A stretch of 64,000 bases of DNA from Streptomyces sp. Tu 3180 (GTDB lineage: Bacteria; Actinomycetota; Actinomycetes; Streptomycetales; Streptomycetaceae): assembly GCF_009852415.1 (NCBI RefSeq), contig NZ_WOXS01000002.1, forward strand, positions 7,604,001-7,668,000, given 5' to 3'. A model generated the notes under the pieces. It ran no database searches, was not told the origin of the DNA, and was given only the letters and a program-made list of their open reading frames with translations. The position numbers and the translations under genes were made by a program. Below, in pieces: positions 17,901 to 31,000 of this stretch; the first letter of the stretch is position 1, and each line of letters starts with the position of its first letter.

Positions 17901-20900
17901 CCGTCCGGAGTCGTCAGCAACGTCTCCAGCGCGTCCAGGCCGGCCGCGGTCGGCAGGGGAACGGCGCCCAGGGGCCCAGGACGGCGGCCGGATCGCCCGG
18001 CAGCCGCATCCCCCCGTCGGCCCAGTAGGGCCAGCCCACCGAGAGGGTGCGGCCGGTGCGCCGCCCGGCGCGCACGGCCGCGGCCCGCTCGGTGGCGAAG
18101 CGGTCGGCGACGGCGTTGGCGTACGCGTAGTCCGCCTGGCCCTCACTGCCCAGGGCCGCGGACAGCGACGAGAAGACCACGAAGAAGTCCAGGTCGAGTC
18201 CGCCGGTCGCGGCGTCCAGCGCGGCGGCGCCCAGCACCTTGGGGGCGACGACGTCCGCCACCGTGTCCGGGGCACGGTTCAGCAGGAAGCCGTCACGCTG
18301 CACCCCGGCGCAGTGGAACACCCCCTGCGGAGCACGCCCGTGCGCGGTCAGGTCCGCCACGACGGCCGCCAGGGCCCCCGCGTCGGTGCCGTCCGCGACC
18401 CGGTGCTCGACCGAGCCGCCGGTGCGCCGCGCCAGCTCGCGCAGCGCGTTCCACTCGGGATCGTCCACGCCCCGTGCCCGCCGGCCGGTGACGACCAGCT
18501 CGGCCCGGTGGACGGTCAGCAGGTGCTCCGCGAGCCGGGCCGCCAGCCCGCCGAACCCGTGGATCCAGTACCTGCCGCGGGTACGGAAGGCCGGGCGGGC
18601 GTCGGGGGCGGGGAACGCCAACCGGTGGCCGGGCGCACGGCGACGGCCGTCCGCCCCGACCAGCACGTGCCGGGAGACCGGTGACGGCTCGAGCTCCCGC
18701 GCCAGCAGCGCCGCGGTGCCCGGCTCGTCGAACGGCGCGGGGAGCCCCACCGCGCACAGGTCGAACCGGGGGTTCTCCCGGGTGAGCGAGCGACCCAGCG
18801 CCGCGAGACCGGAGCCGACCGCCGCCCACGCGGGGTCGGACGCGAGGTAGGGCACGCGGATCACGGCGCCCGTGCGGGCCAGCGGCCGCAGCAGGGCGCG
18901 CAGCAGCGCCACCGCCCGTTCCGCCCAGTCCACCGCGACGGCCCCGACGCCGACCGCACCGGGACCGTCCCCGGCGCCGGACGACGGCGCGTGCGCCCCC
19001 AGCCACAGCAGCACCGGCCGCTCGCCGGTGCGGTCCGCCGCGCCCAGGACCTGCCCGGCGATCCGGCGCGCGGCCTCCTGGGGGGCCTCGCCCTCGAACC
19101 CCGGTACGTCGACGAGCGGCCCCCACAGTCCGGCCAGCGCCGCGCGGTCGGCCGCGCCACCGCCGATCACCGCCGGGCGGCCGCCCGTCACCGGGCCGGC
19201 CCCGGGGGGAGCGGGCAGGGGCAGGTGGACGGGGGTGAGGACGTGCACCTCGGGACGGCGCACGGCGGCTCCGGAATCCCGGCCGGCGGTCTCCGGGTCC
19301 CGTCCCGGGACCGCGGCACTCCCCGCCGGCGCCGCGCCCCCGGCGGCCCCGCCCGGTCCGGCCCCGCGCTGCTCGGCGTCCGCCGGTGCCGTCGGCCGCA
19401 GGGAGAGCCCGGTCAGCCGCGTCCGCACGGTGCCGTCCGCGGTGAGCACCGTGACGTCGAACTTGCGCACCCGTGTCCCGCCGCCCGCCAGCGGGTGGGG
19501 CCGTACGTGGACGAAGCCGCCCGGCGGCAGGGGCCCGCACAGCTCCAGGCGGTCGACCGCGAACGGCAGGTATCGCTCGTGCGCCGCGCCGCCCCGCGCG
19601 AGGAATCCCATCACCGCCTGCAGCGCGCCGTCCAGCAGGGCGACCGGCGACGGCCGCGCCTGCGGCCCGCCGTCCAGCCGGGCGAGGACGTCCCGCTCCC
19701 CGTGGGCGAGTCCGACGAGCACCCGGTAGGCGGGCCCGTAGCGCACCGAGTGCCGCTCGAAGGACGCGTAGAGGTCGTCCGGGGCGACGTCGCCGGTACA
19801 TCGCGCGCGGATCTCCTCGGGGGCGGGCGCCGACGGCGGCTCCCCGCCGCCCGCCGCGCCGGCGGACGCGGGCACGCGGGCGGTCACGTGCCGGCGGACC
19901 GCGCCGGTGCCGGGCGCGGTGGAGGTGACGGTGACGTCCACCGCGCCGTCGCGGCGCGCGACGTCCGCGTGCAGGACGAGGGGCCGGTCCGCCTCGGCGG
20001 GCTCCTGGAAGGTGACGTCCTCCAGCGCGCCGGGCTCCACGCCGGTGGCCCGCGCCGCGGCGGCACGCAGCAGCTCCATGAAGGCCGCGGCGGGCACCAG
20101 GGGGCGGCCCGCCACGACATGGTCGCGGACGAGGGGCTCGTCGGGCGTCACGTCGCGTTCGAAGCGGACACCGTCGAGGGTGGAGGTGTTGCGGTCGACC
20201 ATGCCGCGGAATCCGCCCGCTTCCGTGTCCTCCCCGGCCGGCCGCTCCGGGGCGGCCAGCGGCCAGCTGCGGCTCCGGTCGAACGGGTAGCCCGGCAGCC
20301 GCACCCTCGGGGCCACCGCGGACGTGCCGTGCCGCGTTCCGGCGGGCGGCACGGGGAAGCCGGCGTCCGGGTCCGTCTCCCACGCCTCGGCGGCCCGCCA
20401 CGGCGCCGGGTCCGCGTCGTCGGCGGGGCCGGCGGGCCGCCCCGCCGCGCGGTCCCGCAGCAGACGGGCCGCCTCCGCCGTGTCCCGGGCCACCACGGCC
20501 ATGCGTTCGGGCAGGCGGCCCCGCCCCTCCCGCAGCGTCCTGGCGACCTCGGGCAGGGGCAGGGACCGGCCGGGGCCGTCCAGGTGGTCGGCGAGCCGCA
20601 GCGCCGACTCCCGCAGCGCCTCCCCGGTACGGGCCGACAGCGCGAGCGGCACCGGGTGGCGCCGCCCGTCGGCGACGGGGGCGGCGGGCCGGGGCGCCTG
20701 CTCCAGGACGACGTGCGCGTTGGTGCCGCCGATGCCGAACGAGCTCACCGCCGCCCGCCGGGGACCCTGGGCGACCGGCCAGGCGACCGGGGCGGACGGC
20801 ACGAAGAACCGGCTGTCCGCGAGCCCCAGCAGGGGGTTGGGCCGTGCGAAACCGTGCTGCGGCGGCACCAGCCCGTGCTCCAGCGCCAGGACAGCCTTCA

Positions 20901-22008
20901 CCAGGCCGGCCAGCCCCGCCGCCGTGTTGAGGTGGCCCACCGCGGCCTTGGCCGACCCCAGGGCGCACGCCTCGGCCCCCTCCCCGTACACCCGGCGCAC
21001 GGCGGAGAACTCCACCGGATCGCCCAGGGGGGTGCCGGTGCCGTGCGCCTCGACGTAGCCCACGCCCGACGGCGGCACGCCGCCCACGGCCACGGCCTCC
21101 CGCAGGACCTCGGCCTGCCCCTCGGGGGAGGGCGCCTGGTAGTCCTGCCGGGCGGAGCCGTCGTTGTTGACGGCCGATCCGCGCACGACGGCCCGCACCG
21201 GGTCGCCGTCCCGCAGCGCGTCGGCCAGGCGGCGCAGCACCACCGCGCCGCCGCCGTTGCCGAACACGGTGCCGTCGGCCCGTTCGTCGAAGGGGCGGCA
21301 CACACCCGTGGGGGAGAGGATCATCTCCGGGTGCGCGGGATAACCGGCCTGCGGCAGGTGCAGCGACGCGGCGCCCACGACGGCGGTGTCGCACTCCTCG
21401 CCCAACAGGCTCTCCACCGCCAGGTGGACGGCGACCAGCGCGCTGGAGCAGGCCGTCTGCACGGCCAGCGCGGGGCCCGACAGGCCCAGCCGGTGGGCGA
21501 CGCGGGTGGCGGTGAAGTCGCGGTCGGCGGAGGAGAACCGGGCCATGCCCTCCGCGTCCAGCCCGGTGATGCCCACGGGGGGCAGGGTGGGCCGGGCGGA
21601 GGAGGCGAACACGGCGGTGCGGCCGGGGGCCCGGTCGGGCGCGAGGCAGGCGTCCTCCAGGGCGGCCCACGCGAGCTCCAGCAGGAGGCGTTGCTGGGGG
21701 TCGAGCCACGCGGCCTGCCGGGGGTTGAACCCGAACAGGGCCGCGTCGAACCGGTCGGCGTCGACGAGCGGGCAGCCCGCCGCGACGAAGCCGGGCGCGT
21801 CCACGTCCGCGGTGCGGTGGCCGAGGGCCAGGAGCTCGTCCCGGCCGAACCGGCGGATCGCGGTGTCGCCGCGCACCAGCAGATCCCAGTAGGCGTCCGG
21901 CGTGGACACCGGCCCGAACCGGCAGGACACCCCGACCACCGCGACCGCCGTCGGGTCGTCCGCGGCCGTCGTCGGCTGCTGTGCGGAAGGTGCGAGGGTC
22001 ATCGTCAT
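14918..22008 (-). CDS. trans-AT PKS: KS-DH-KR-ACP-KS-ACP, one apparent frameshift (gene B)
   Basis: About 2363 aa if one base is restored. The ATG at 22008 overlaps the stop of gene A (ATGA). Domains: KS (QTACSSAL at about 183; HGTGTPLGD); DH with HVVAGRPLVP at about 626 and LLDGALQ at about 790, both catalytic motifs present; KR at about 1150-1340 with an odd nucleotide loop (HGFGGLAA instead of TGGxGGLG) but a normal FSSLSAALG...YAYAN active-site region; ACP (GIDSLLAIR); KS (DTACSSGL, HGTGTSLGD); ACP (GLDSLLSEEL); and a C-terminal docking-like segment (AVLTALENGVIGLEEAAALL). The reading frame breaks at the G-run 17971-17974. One extra G joins the KR end to the ACP in a continuous, sensible protein. 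Module 1 acts just after glycine and should give an allylic CH=CH. Module 2 has no reductive domain. Two separate genes are less likely, because the break falls inside the KR-ACP linker with no start site. Confidence 0.88.
17971..17974 (-). other. Apparent -1 frameshift in gene B
   Basis: The plus strand has four Gs here. With four, the frame after ...GDPAAVLGP runs out at 17914. With five it reads LGAVPLPTAAGLDALETLL and continues through the ACP. Loss of one base from a homopolymer, probably a sequence error. Confidence 0.85.
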
Positions 22009-25000
22009 CCCGCTTTCGTGGCTGTGCGGCGCGCGCTGCGCCGGCGTTCCCGCCGCAGCTGCTGCGCCGAGGGAGGTCCGTTCCGGTCGTCGGCGGAGTG
22101 CGCCCCGTCCCCCGCGGGCGGCGGAGCTGACTCCCCGGCGTGCTCCCGCCCGGGCGGGCCGGCGGCGAGACGGCCGGTGAGCAGCCGTACCTGGTCGGCC
22201 AGCGTGGGGTGCGCGAACAGGTCCGCCAGCTCCAGGCGAGCGTCCGGGAACCCTTCGGACAGCCGGGCGAACAGGCTGCCGATCAGCACCGAGTTGCCGC
22301 CCAGGGAGAAGAACTCCCGGTCCGGCGGCACCCGGTCCACGCCGAGCAGCCGCCCCCACTCCTCGGCCAGCCGCCGGGACAACTCGTCCTCGCGCGGCAC
22401 CGGGGGCACCCCGTCCGGACCCGGCTCCGACGGCACGCCGGTCCCGTACGGCCCTCCCGTCCCGCTCACCGCGGGCGGCGCGCCGGGGACACCGTCCACG
22501 GGCGGCGCGCCGGGGACGCCGTCCCGGAGCGGTGCCGTCGGGCCGCCGCCCGCCGCCAGCCGGGCGAGGGCCGCACGGTCGGTCTTGCCGTTGGGCGTCA
22601 CCGGGAGGGCGTCCCGCACGAGGATCGTCCCGGGCACCATCCACTCGGGCAGCCGCCGAGCCGCCGAGGCACGCAGCTCCTCGGCGGACGGGACCGCCGC
22701 GCCGGCGGCGGGCGTGACCACCGCCGCGAGCCGGGTGGCCGGCCCCTCGCCGACGGTCACCGCCACCGCCTGCCCGACCCGGGGATCGTCGGCGAGGACC
22801 GCCTCGACCTCCCCCAGTTCCAGCCGGTGACCGCGGATCTTCACCTGGCCGTCGGCGCGGCCCACGAAGCACAGCCCCCCGTCGGGGGCACGCCGTACCA
22901 GGTCGCCCGTGCGGAACCAGCGCCCCGCGCGGCCGGGCAGCAGCGGATGCCCGGTGAACCGCTCGGCCGTCGTCCCCGGGCGGCGCCAGTAGCCCGCGGC
23001 GACGCCCGGGCCGCCGATGTACAGCTCGCCGGTCCCGCCGTCCGGCGTGGCCGACGGCGCGCCGTCGGCGTCCCGGGAGACCAGCAGCAGCTCGGTGGCG
23101 CCGACCGGCTCGCCCAGCACCACCGGTGCCCCGGCGGTCAGCCGGGCCGCCGTCGACCAGATCGTGGCCTCGGTGGGGCCGTACACGTTCCACAGGGCGC
23201 CGACGCGGGCCGCGAGGTCCCCGGCCAGTGACGGCGGCAGCGGTTCCCCGCCGCACAGGGCGGTCAGCCCGGGCCGTCCCCGCCAGCCGCTGTCCAGCAG
23301 CAGCCGCCAGCCGCTGGGCGTGGCCTGGAGGACGGTGATGTCCTCCTCGTCCAGCAGCCGCCCCAGCCGCGCGGGGTCCCGTACCGCCTCGCGGTCGGCC
23401 ACCACCACGGTGGCGCCGGTCACCAGCGGCAGGAACAGCTCCAGGACCGAGATGTCGAAGCCCGCCGTCGTCACGGCCATCAGCCGGTCGCGGCCGGACC
23501 AGCCGAGCAGGTCCCGGAAGGCGTCCAGGGTGTGCAGGACGTTGCGGTGCCCCACGGCGACCCCCTTGGGCCGCCCGGTGCTGCCCGAGGTGAACATCAG
23601 GTAGGCGAGCGGGTCCGGGCCGCCGTCCGGGTCCGGGGCGCCGGTCCCGGACCGGTCCTCGTCCGGCGGCGCGGCGGGAAGGTCGTCGAGCAGGACGGTC
23701 CGCAGCGGCCCGCCGCCGTCCAGCGGGCCCGCCCCGCCCTCCGCCGCCCGGGCCGCGGACCGTTCGGTCACCGCCACGGCGCAGCCGGCGTCGCGCAGGA
23801 CCGACCGCAGCCGCTCCGGCGGGTACGAGGCGTCCAGCGGCACGTACGGGCAGCCGGCCCGGAGCACGCCGAGCAGCGCCACCGGCAGGTGGACCCCCCG
23901 GCGGACCAGGACGGCGACCGGATCCCCGGGCCGCGCCCCGGCGTCGCGCACCGCCCGCGCCACCGCGGCCGAACGCCGGTCGACCTCGGCGTAGCTGAGG
24001 GACCCGGTGGCGTCGCGCACCGCCTCCGCCTGCGGCCGCCGGGCCGCCACCCGCCGGAACCGGCCGTGCAGCGTCAGCGCGTCCGCGCCGAGCAGGTCCC
24101 CGGTGGGGGCGTCCGGATCCGCGCCGAGCGCGCCCGCCAGCGTGAACCACGTGTCGACGAAGGAGTCGAGCTCACCGTCGGTCAGCGCGGTCAGGCGGTG
24201 GTTGGCGAGGACTTCCACCCCGTCGGGCGTGTCGGTCAGTTCGAGCCCGAGGTCCCAGTGGCCGCCCTGCCCCCGGATGAACACCCGCTCGCCGGGAGGC
24301 CGCGGCGCGTCCGCCGGCCGGGGCCAGTTCTGGTAGGCGAAGGTCAGCGTCGGCACCGCCGCCTCACCGCCCTGCCCGCGGCACAGCTCCGCCACCGACG
24401 GGTAGGGCACCGCGGCGAGCGCGAGGGCCGAGCGGACCTCCTCCTGCACCTCGGCCAGCCAGCGCCGCAGCGGCAGCTCCGGCACCGGACGCACCCGCAC
24501 CGGTACGGAGTTCACGAAGTTCCCGACGGTCCGGTCGTACTCCCGGTCCGGACGGCCGTACGTCGGCACCGCCACCAGCAGGGAGCCGCTGCCGGTGACC
24601 GCGCACACGGCGAGGGCGTACGCCGCGAGGTGAACGGTGAAGGCACTCACCCCGGCGCGGTCGGCCAGCGCGCGCAGCCGGTCGCGCAGCGGCCCCGGCA
24701 TCCGGTACTCGGCGTGCCCGGCCGCCCAGTCCCCGGCACCGGGCGCGCCGCCGGGGAAGCGGGGCGCGGGCGGCGCGTCGCGCAGCCGGTCGGACCAGGC
24801 CCGCACCTCCTGCGCCCGGGCGGCCCCGGCCCCCTCTTCCTCCTGCGCGAGGAAAGCGCCGAAGGACCCGCCCGGCGCGCGCCGGTGCTCCGGGTCCCGG
24901 CACAGGGCGCCGAGGTCCTCGCCGAGGAGCTCCACCGACCGGCCGTCCGCCACCAGGTGATGGACCGTCACCTGCAGCACGTCCCGGCCCGTGCCGTCGT

Positions 25001-28000
25001 CCCACAGCACCGCCCGCAGCGCCGGCCCGGAGTCGAGCGGCAGCCGCCGCGCGGACTCCTCGACGAGCGCGTCGTGGAGCCGCCCGGCGGCCGTCCCGCG
25101 CACGTCGAGGAGTCCGGACGCCGTGCGGTCCGCGGCCGGCGTCAGGAGGCGGAGCGTGCCGGAGTGCGGCCCGACGGCCCGGCCCAGGACCGGGTGGAGC
25201 GCGACCAGGCGGGTGACGGCCGCGCCGACGGCGTGCCGGTCCTGCCCGGCGGGCAGCCGCCAGGCCACGGAGAGGTTGTAGGGGGCCCGCGGCGCGGCGA
25301 CCTGCTCGGCCGTCCACAGCGGCACGAGTCGTTCGGTCAGCGGCCAGGCACCGGTGTCCGGGGAGGACGCGGGTCCGGCCGGCACGGCGGCGGGCCGCGG
25401 GGGCGGCGCCCCGCCGGACGCGGCCCGGGAGGCCGAGGCCAGTGCCGAGCCGTGCGTGACCGCCAGGGCCCGGGCCAGGTCGGCGATGGTGTCGTGGTCG
25501 TGGAGCGTGCTGCGCGGGAGCCTGCCGAGCGAGCCCTCCAGCCGCCGCGCCAGCCGCATCAGGGCGATCGAGTCCACCCCGTGGGAGTCCAGCGGGGTGT
25601 CCGGGGCCAGCGCGGCCTCGGCCAGCCCGGTGACGGCCGACACCTCGGCGGTCAGCCACCGTACGGCCGCCGCGTGCGCGCCGGCCGGCTCCGTCTCCGG
25701 CTCCGCCCGCGTCTCCCGTACCGGTTCCGCCCCGGTCTGCGCCGTGCGGTCCCGTCCGTCGCCCCGTGCCGGGCGGGCGCCGGTGGCCCCCGCCCAGCGG
25801 CCGAGGTCTCCGTGGGCCACGACGACGCGGGCCGGACCGCCGGCGGGCGGAGCGCAGGCCAGGAGCCGCCACAGTTCCTCGGCCGCCTCGGTCACCGGCA
25901 GCGGGGCGAGGCCGTACGTCTCGCGCAGGAAGGCGAGGACCGACTCGGAGGGGCGCATGCCGCCGCCCTCCAGGACCGGCCAGCCGACGGACAGCGTCCG
26001 CCCGGGACGCAGTCCCGCGGCGGCCAGCCGGGCGCGGTCCTCGGCGAAGCCGTCCAGGAAGCCGTTGGCGAACGCGTAGTCGGACTGGCCCTGGTTGCCC
26101 ACGTGCACGGCGACGGACGACGCCAGGGCGAAGAAGTCCAGCGGATGCCGCACCAGCGCCGCGTCCAGCAGCACGGCGCCGAGCGCCTTGACCCGGACCA
26201 CGTCGTCCACCGCGGCGGGCGTCTTCGTCCGCAGGAAGCCGTCCCGCAGCACGCCCGCGGCGAACACCACCCCGGCGACCCGCAGGCCCCGGCGGTCCAG
26301 CTCACCGGCGAGCCCGGCCACGGCCTCCGGATCGGTCACGTCGCACGGCAGGTACGTCACCCGCCCCGTCTCCGCTTCACCGGGCGGCCGGGTGCGCCGG
26401 CCCGCGACGACGACCCGGGCCCCCGGTTCCCGGCGCAGCACGGACCGGGCGACGGCGCGCCCCAGACCGCCGGTGCCGCCGACGACCAGGTAGCAGCCGT
26501 CGGGACGCAGGGGGAGGGAGGAGGCGGCGCGCGGCACCTCCACCGGTTCGGCGCGGTCGACGCGGCCGTCGGCGGCCGGCCGGGTCCACGACGGGGCGCC
26601 GGTCCGGCCCAGTTCGCCCCGCACCGCGGCAGCCGCCTCGTCCGGCGCCGCCGCGCACCACGCCCGGTCGACCGTGACCAGGCCGGCGCCGAAGCGGCCC
26701 GTCTCGCCCGCCACCGTGCGCACCAGCCCGTACAGGGCGTGCTGGACCGCCTCGGCACCGGCCGGCGGGCAGCAGGCCACGATCCGTACCTGCGCGGAGG
26801 CGAGCCGGCGGGCGCACACCAGGGCGCGCAGTGCGGCGAACACCGGCTGGACGGTCCGCGCGGCGAACCGCTCGTAGGCGTCGAGGGCCGCGTCCGGCTC
26901 ACCCGCCGGGAACCCGTCGCCGGCGGGGAGCCCGTCCAGGACGAGCAGCACGCCCGCGTCCGGGGCCAGGCCCTCCAGCGCCCGCTCCAGACGCTCCCGC
27001 GCCGCCTCGGGCTCCCCGGGCGGCAGCGCCTCCCACGGCAGCGACACGCCGGCCCCGGCGCGCAGGGCCCGGCACAGCGGACCGTCACCGCCGATCACCA
27101 GCAGGTCCGCGGGCTCCGGCCCGGGGTTCTCCCCGGCCGGTCGCCACTCCAGCGCGTACGCGCCGGTGTCCCGGCCGGCCCCGGGCGCGGGCGCCACGGT
27201 CGCGGGCCGCCGCGTCAGGGGCTCGGAGCGCAGCAGGAACCCGTCGACGTCGGCCACCGGGACGCCCGCCTCGTCGACGAGGCTCAGGTCGAAGACGTGG
27301 ACGCCGCGCGCGTCGTCCAGCCGCACCGGCCGTACGTGCGCGTACACCGGGCCGACGGCGGGGCGGTGCACCACGACGCGGTCCACGGAGAACGGCCGGA
27401 ACCGCGCGACGGGCCGGAGCCCGGCCTCCGCCATCGCCCCGTAGCCGGCCGCCTGGAACGCCCCGTCGAGCACCGCGGGGTGCAGCGCCGGCCGCCCGGC
27501 GGGCGCCGCGGGGCCGTCGGAGGCGAGTGCCGCCACGACCTCCCCGCCCGAGCGGACCGCCGTGCGCACCGCGCGGTAGCCCGCCCCGTAGGAGAAGCCG
27601 TGCGCCTCCAGCACCGCGTACAGGTCGTCCGCGCCGCCCTCGGCACCGTCCGGCGCCAGTGCGGCGGCCAGCCGGTCCGGCGCGTACCGGGTCAGCCCGT
27701 CGAGCGGGCGCGGCGGCGCGGCGGCCGCGACGCCGCCGCGCACCAGCTCGGTCTCCCCGGCCCGGACGGTGAAGGGGCGGCGTCCCCCGGTGCCGGGCGC
27801 GCCGTCCGGCGTGCCGTCACCGCCGGCCGGTCCGAGCACCACCTCGGCCTCGGTGATCCGCCCGGCCCACGGCGTCAGGAAGGTGACGTCCTCCAGGGCC
27901 GACCCGTAGGGGTTGGTGCCCAGGGCCAGCAGTGCCTCCAGGACGGCCTCCACGGCCAGCGCGCCGGGCAGCAGCGGGCTGCCGTCCACCACGTGGTCCG

Positions 28001-31000
28001 TCACCCACGGATGTCCGGCGGGCAGGGCGACCGGCACCCGGTCCCCGACCGGTCCGCCGGGCGCCACCAGCGGCAGCGCGCGCCCCCGGCGCAGCGGCAG
28101 CAGAGCCGCCTCCACCGCACCGGTCGCCGGGCGGGGCACCCGGTGGCGCCCGCCGCCGAACGGGGTCGCGGGCAGCGCCACCCTGCGGTAGGGGCCGGAC
28201 GGCGCGGGCCGCGCCGACGCCCCCGACCGCACCCACCGCCGGGCCGGCCGCCAGGCCTCCGCCGCCTCGTGGGCGGTGACCCCCGCCGGCGGTTCCCCGT
28301 CCGTGCCCTCGGTGACCAGGGCGGGATGTCCGGCGCCCGCCGCCAGCGCCTCGAGCGCTTCCACGAGCGTGCCGCGGTCGGCGCACACCACGGCCGCCCG
28401 GCACGGCCCGTCCGCGCGGCCGTGGGCCAGTGTCGCGGCGATGTCCCGCAGCGCGGCCGGCCCGGTGAGCGTCTCGGCGGGCGCCGACAGCGCGGCCGCC
28501 AGCCGGCGCGCGGACTCAGCGAGCCGGGCGGTGTCCGGCGCGGCCAGGGGCACCACGCACGGACGGTCGGTGTCCTCCCGGTCCGGCGCGGCCCGGTACT
28601 CCTCCAGGACGACGTGCGCGTTGGCACCGCCGGCCCCGAAGGAGCTGACCGCGGCGCGCCGGGTAACGGGCCCGTCCTCCTCGTCGGCGGCCGCCTGCCA
28701 CGCCTCGGCCGTGTGCTGCACCCGGAAGGGGCTTCCGGCCAGCTCCAGCAGCGGGTTCTCGGGCCGGGCGTGCGGGCTCGGCACCAGACGGCGGTGGCGC
28801 AGCTGCAGGATCGCCTTGGTCAGCCCGGCCACGCCCGCGACGGCCTCGCCGTGCCCGATGTTCGCCTTGACCGAGCCGATCCGCACCGAGTGCGGCCGCA
28901 CCCGTTCGTCCGTCGTGAACGCCCGTGTCAGGGCGCGCAGTTCGATCGGGTCACCCAGCTCGGTGCCGGTGCCGTGCGCCTCCACGTACCCGACGGTGTG
29001 CGGCGCGGTCCCGGCACGTTCCAGCGCGCGCAGGACCAGGTCGGACTGCGCGACCGGGTTCGGCACCGTGTAGCCGCTGCCCCGTCCGCCGTGGTTGACG
29101 GAGCTGCCGGTGATCACCGCGTACACCGTGTCGCCGTCCGCCTCCGCCCGCTCCAGCGGCTTGAGGAGGACCGCGCCGGCGCCCTCGCCGGGGACGAAGC
29201 CGTCCCCGCCGGCGCCGAAGGCCCGCGTCCGAGGGCCCTTCGACGTCATGCCGACCGCGCCCAGCGCGCCGAACCGGTCCGGGTGCAGCAGCAGGTGGAC
29301 GCCCCCGGCGAGGGCCAGGTCGGCGTCCCCGGTGGCGAGCGCCTGACACGCCAGGTGCACGGCGGTCAGGGAGGCGGAGCACATGGTGTCGACCGCGAGG
29401 CTCGGCCCGGTCAGGCCCAGGGCGTACGACACCCGGTTGGCGACGGAGGAGAAGGCGGTGATGCCGTACTCGGCGTTGTCCGCGCCGGTCAGCCGGGCGT
29501 CGCGCTGCGCGAGGAGGTTGCCGGGGGAGGTGACGCCCACGTAGACCCCCACCCGGTGCGGGCTCCCCGGTGCGGACAGCGCGGACGGCGCGTACCCGGC
29601 CGACTCGAAGGTCTCCCAGGCCGTCTCCAGGAACTGCCGCTCCTGCGGGTCCAGTACGGCGGCGTCCCGGGGCGGGATGCGGAACGACTCGGCGTCGAAC
29701 CGGTCCCAGTCCTCCAGGAAGCAGCCCCAGCGGGTGGTGCCGGGGTCGAGGACGTGGGCCACCCGCCAGTCCCAGCGGTCCTCGGGTACCTCCCGCACCG
29801 GGCTTCGCCCCTCCGACAGCAGCCGCCACAGGCTGTCCGGGTCGGGAGCGCCCGGGTACCGCCCGGCCAGACCGATCACCGCCACCGGCGGCTGCGTGCG
29901 GCCGGCTCCGGCGGGGACGGACGGCCGCGGTGTGCGGCGGTGGGGAGCCGGCGGGTGCCCGGGCGCCGCGGGCCCGGGCCGCGCGGGGGGCCGGCCCGCC
30001 GGCACCAGGGGCGCGTCGGCGTCCTCGGCGGCGTCCGCCGCGCCGGTGGCGCGCGGGGGCGCCCCACGGGCCGCGACGGGGGAGTGTGCGGGGCGCGGGC
30101 GTGCCTCCGGGGCGGTGGCCGGGGCGCCCTCGGGGGCGGCCGGTGCGTCCCGCACGCCGGCGCGTCCGGCCAGGTGCCGGGCGAGGTCCTCGATCGTGCC
30201 GTGTTCGTGGAGAGTGGTGCCCGGCAGCGGGCCGAAGACCTCGCCCAGCCGGGAGGTCAGCTCCACGTGCAGCAGGGAGTCCACGCCGAGTTCCCGCCAC
30301 GGCAGCGCCGGTGGCAGGGGACGGCCGGCGCCGAGCACGGCGCGCACCACCGACCGTATGCGCTCCTCCAGTTCTTCCGGCCGCTGACGTGCGGGTTCCT
30401 CCACCGTGTCCGCCTCCGGGCGTCGGGCAGGTCGTTCGGTCGTGTGTGCCGCCGGGGGCCCGGCCGGATCCCCGGCGGGGCCGTCGTCCGGGTGCGGTCC
30501 GGGTGTCGTCAGGAAAGCCTCCAGCGCCCGCGGCCGGCCGCCCGGAACCACCACGTGCGGGTGGGGGCCGGCGAGACAGCGTTCGAGGACGCGGGTCGCC
30601 TCGTCGGTGTCGAGGGGGCGCAGGCCGGGGAAGGCGGCGAGGATCCGTCCGCCGTGGTCGCGGGCCATCCCCGTGTCCCGCCACAGTCCCCAGCCCACCG
30701 CGCGGGTCGGGGTGTCCGGGCCGTCCAGGGCGGCCGCCACCCGGTCGAGGCAGGCGTTGGCCGCGGCGTACCCGAGACCGCCCTGGCTGCCGAAGGTGGC
30801 CAGGAACGACGAGAAGAGCACCAGAGGCGTTCCCGGGTGGCGCGAGCGGACCCGGTGCAAGGTGGCGACCGCGTCCACCTTGACGTCCAGGAGAGGGCCG
30901 AGCGCGTCCTCGCCGATGTCGTGCAGCAGGGCGTTCTCCGCCGCGCCGGCCGTGTGCAGGACGCCGTCGACGCGGCCGTGGAGCCGCACGCACCGGGCGA

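Noticed and set aside
14918..17920. A separate gene starting near 17920 after gene B
   Set aside because: There is no ribosome-binding site, and the proposed start lies inside the KR-ACP linker. One base in a G-run joins the two parts exactly.
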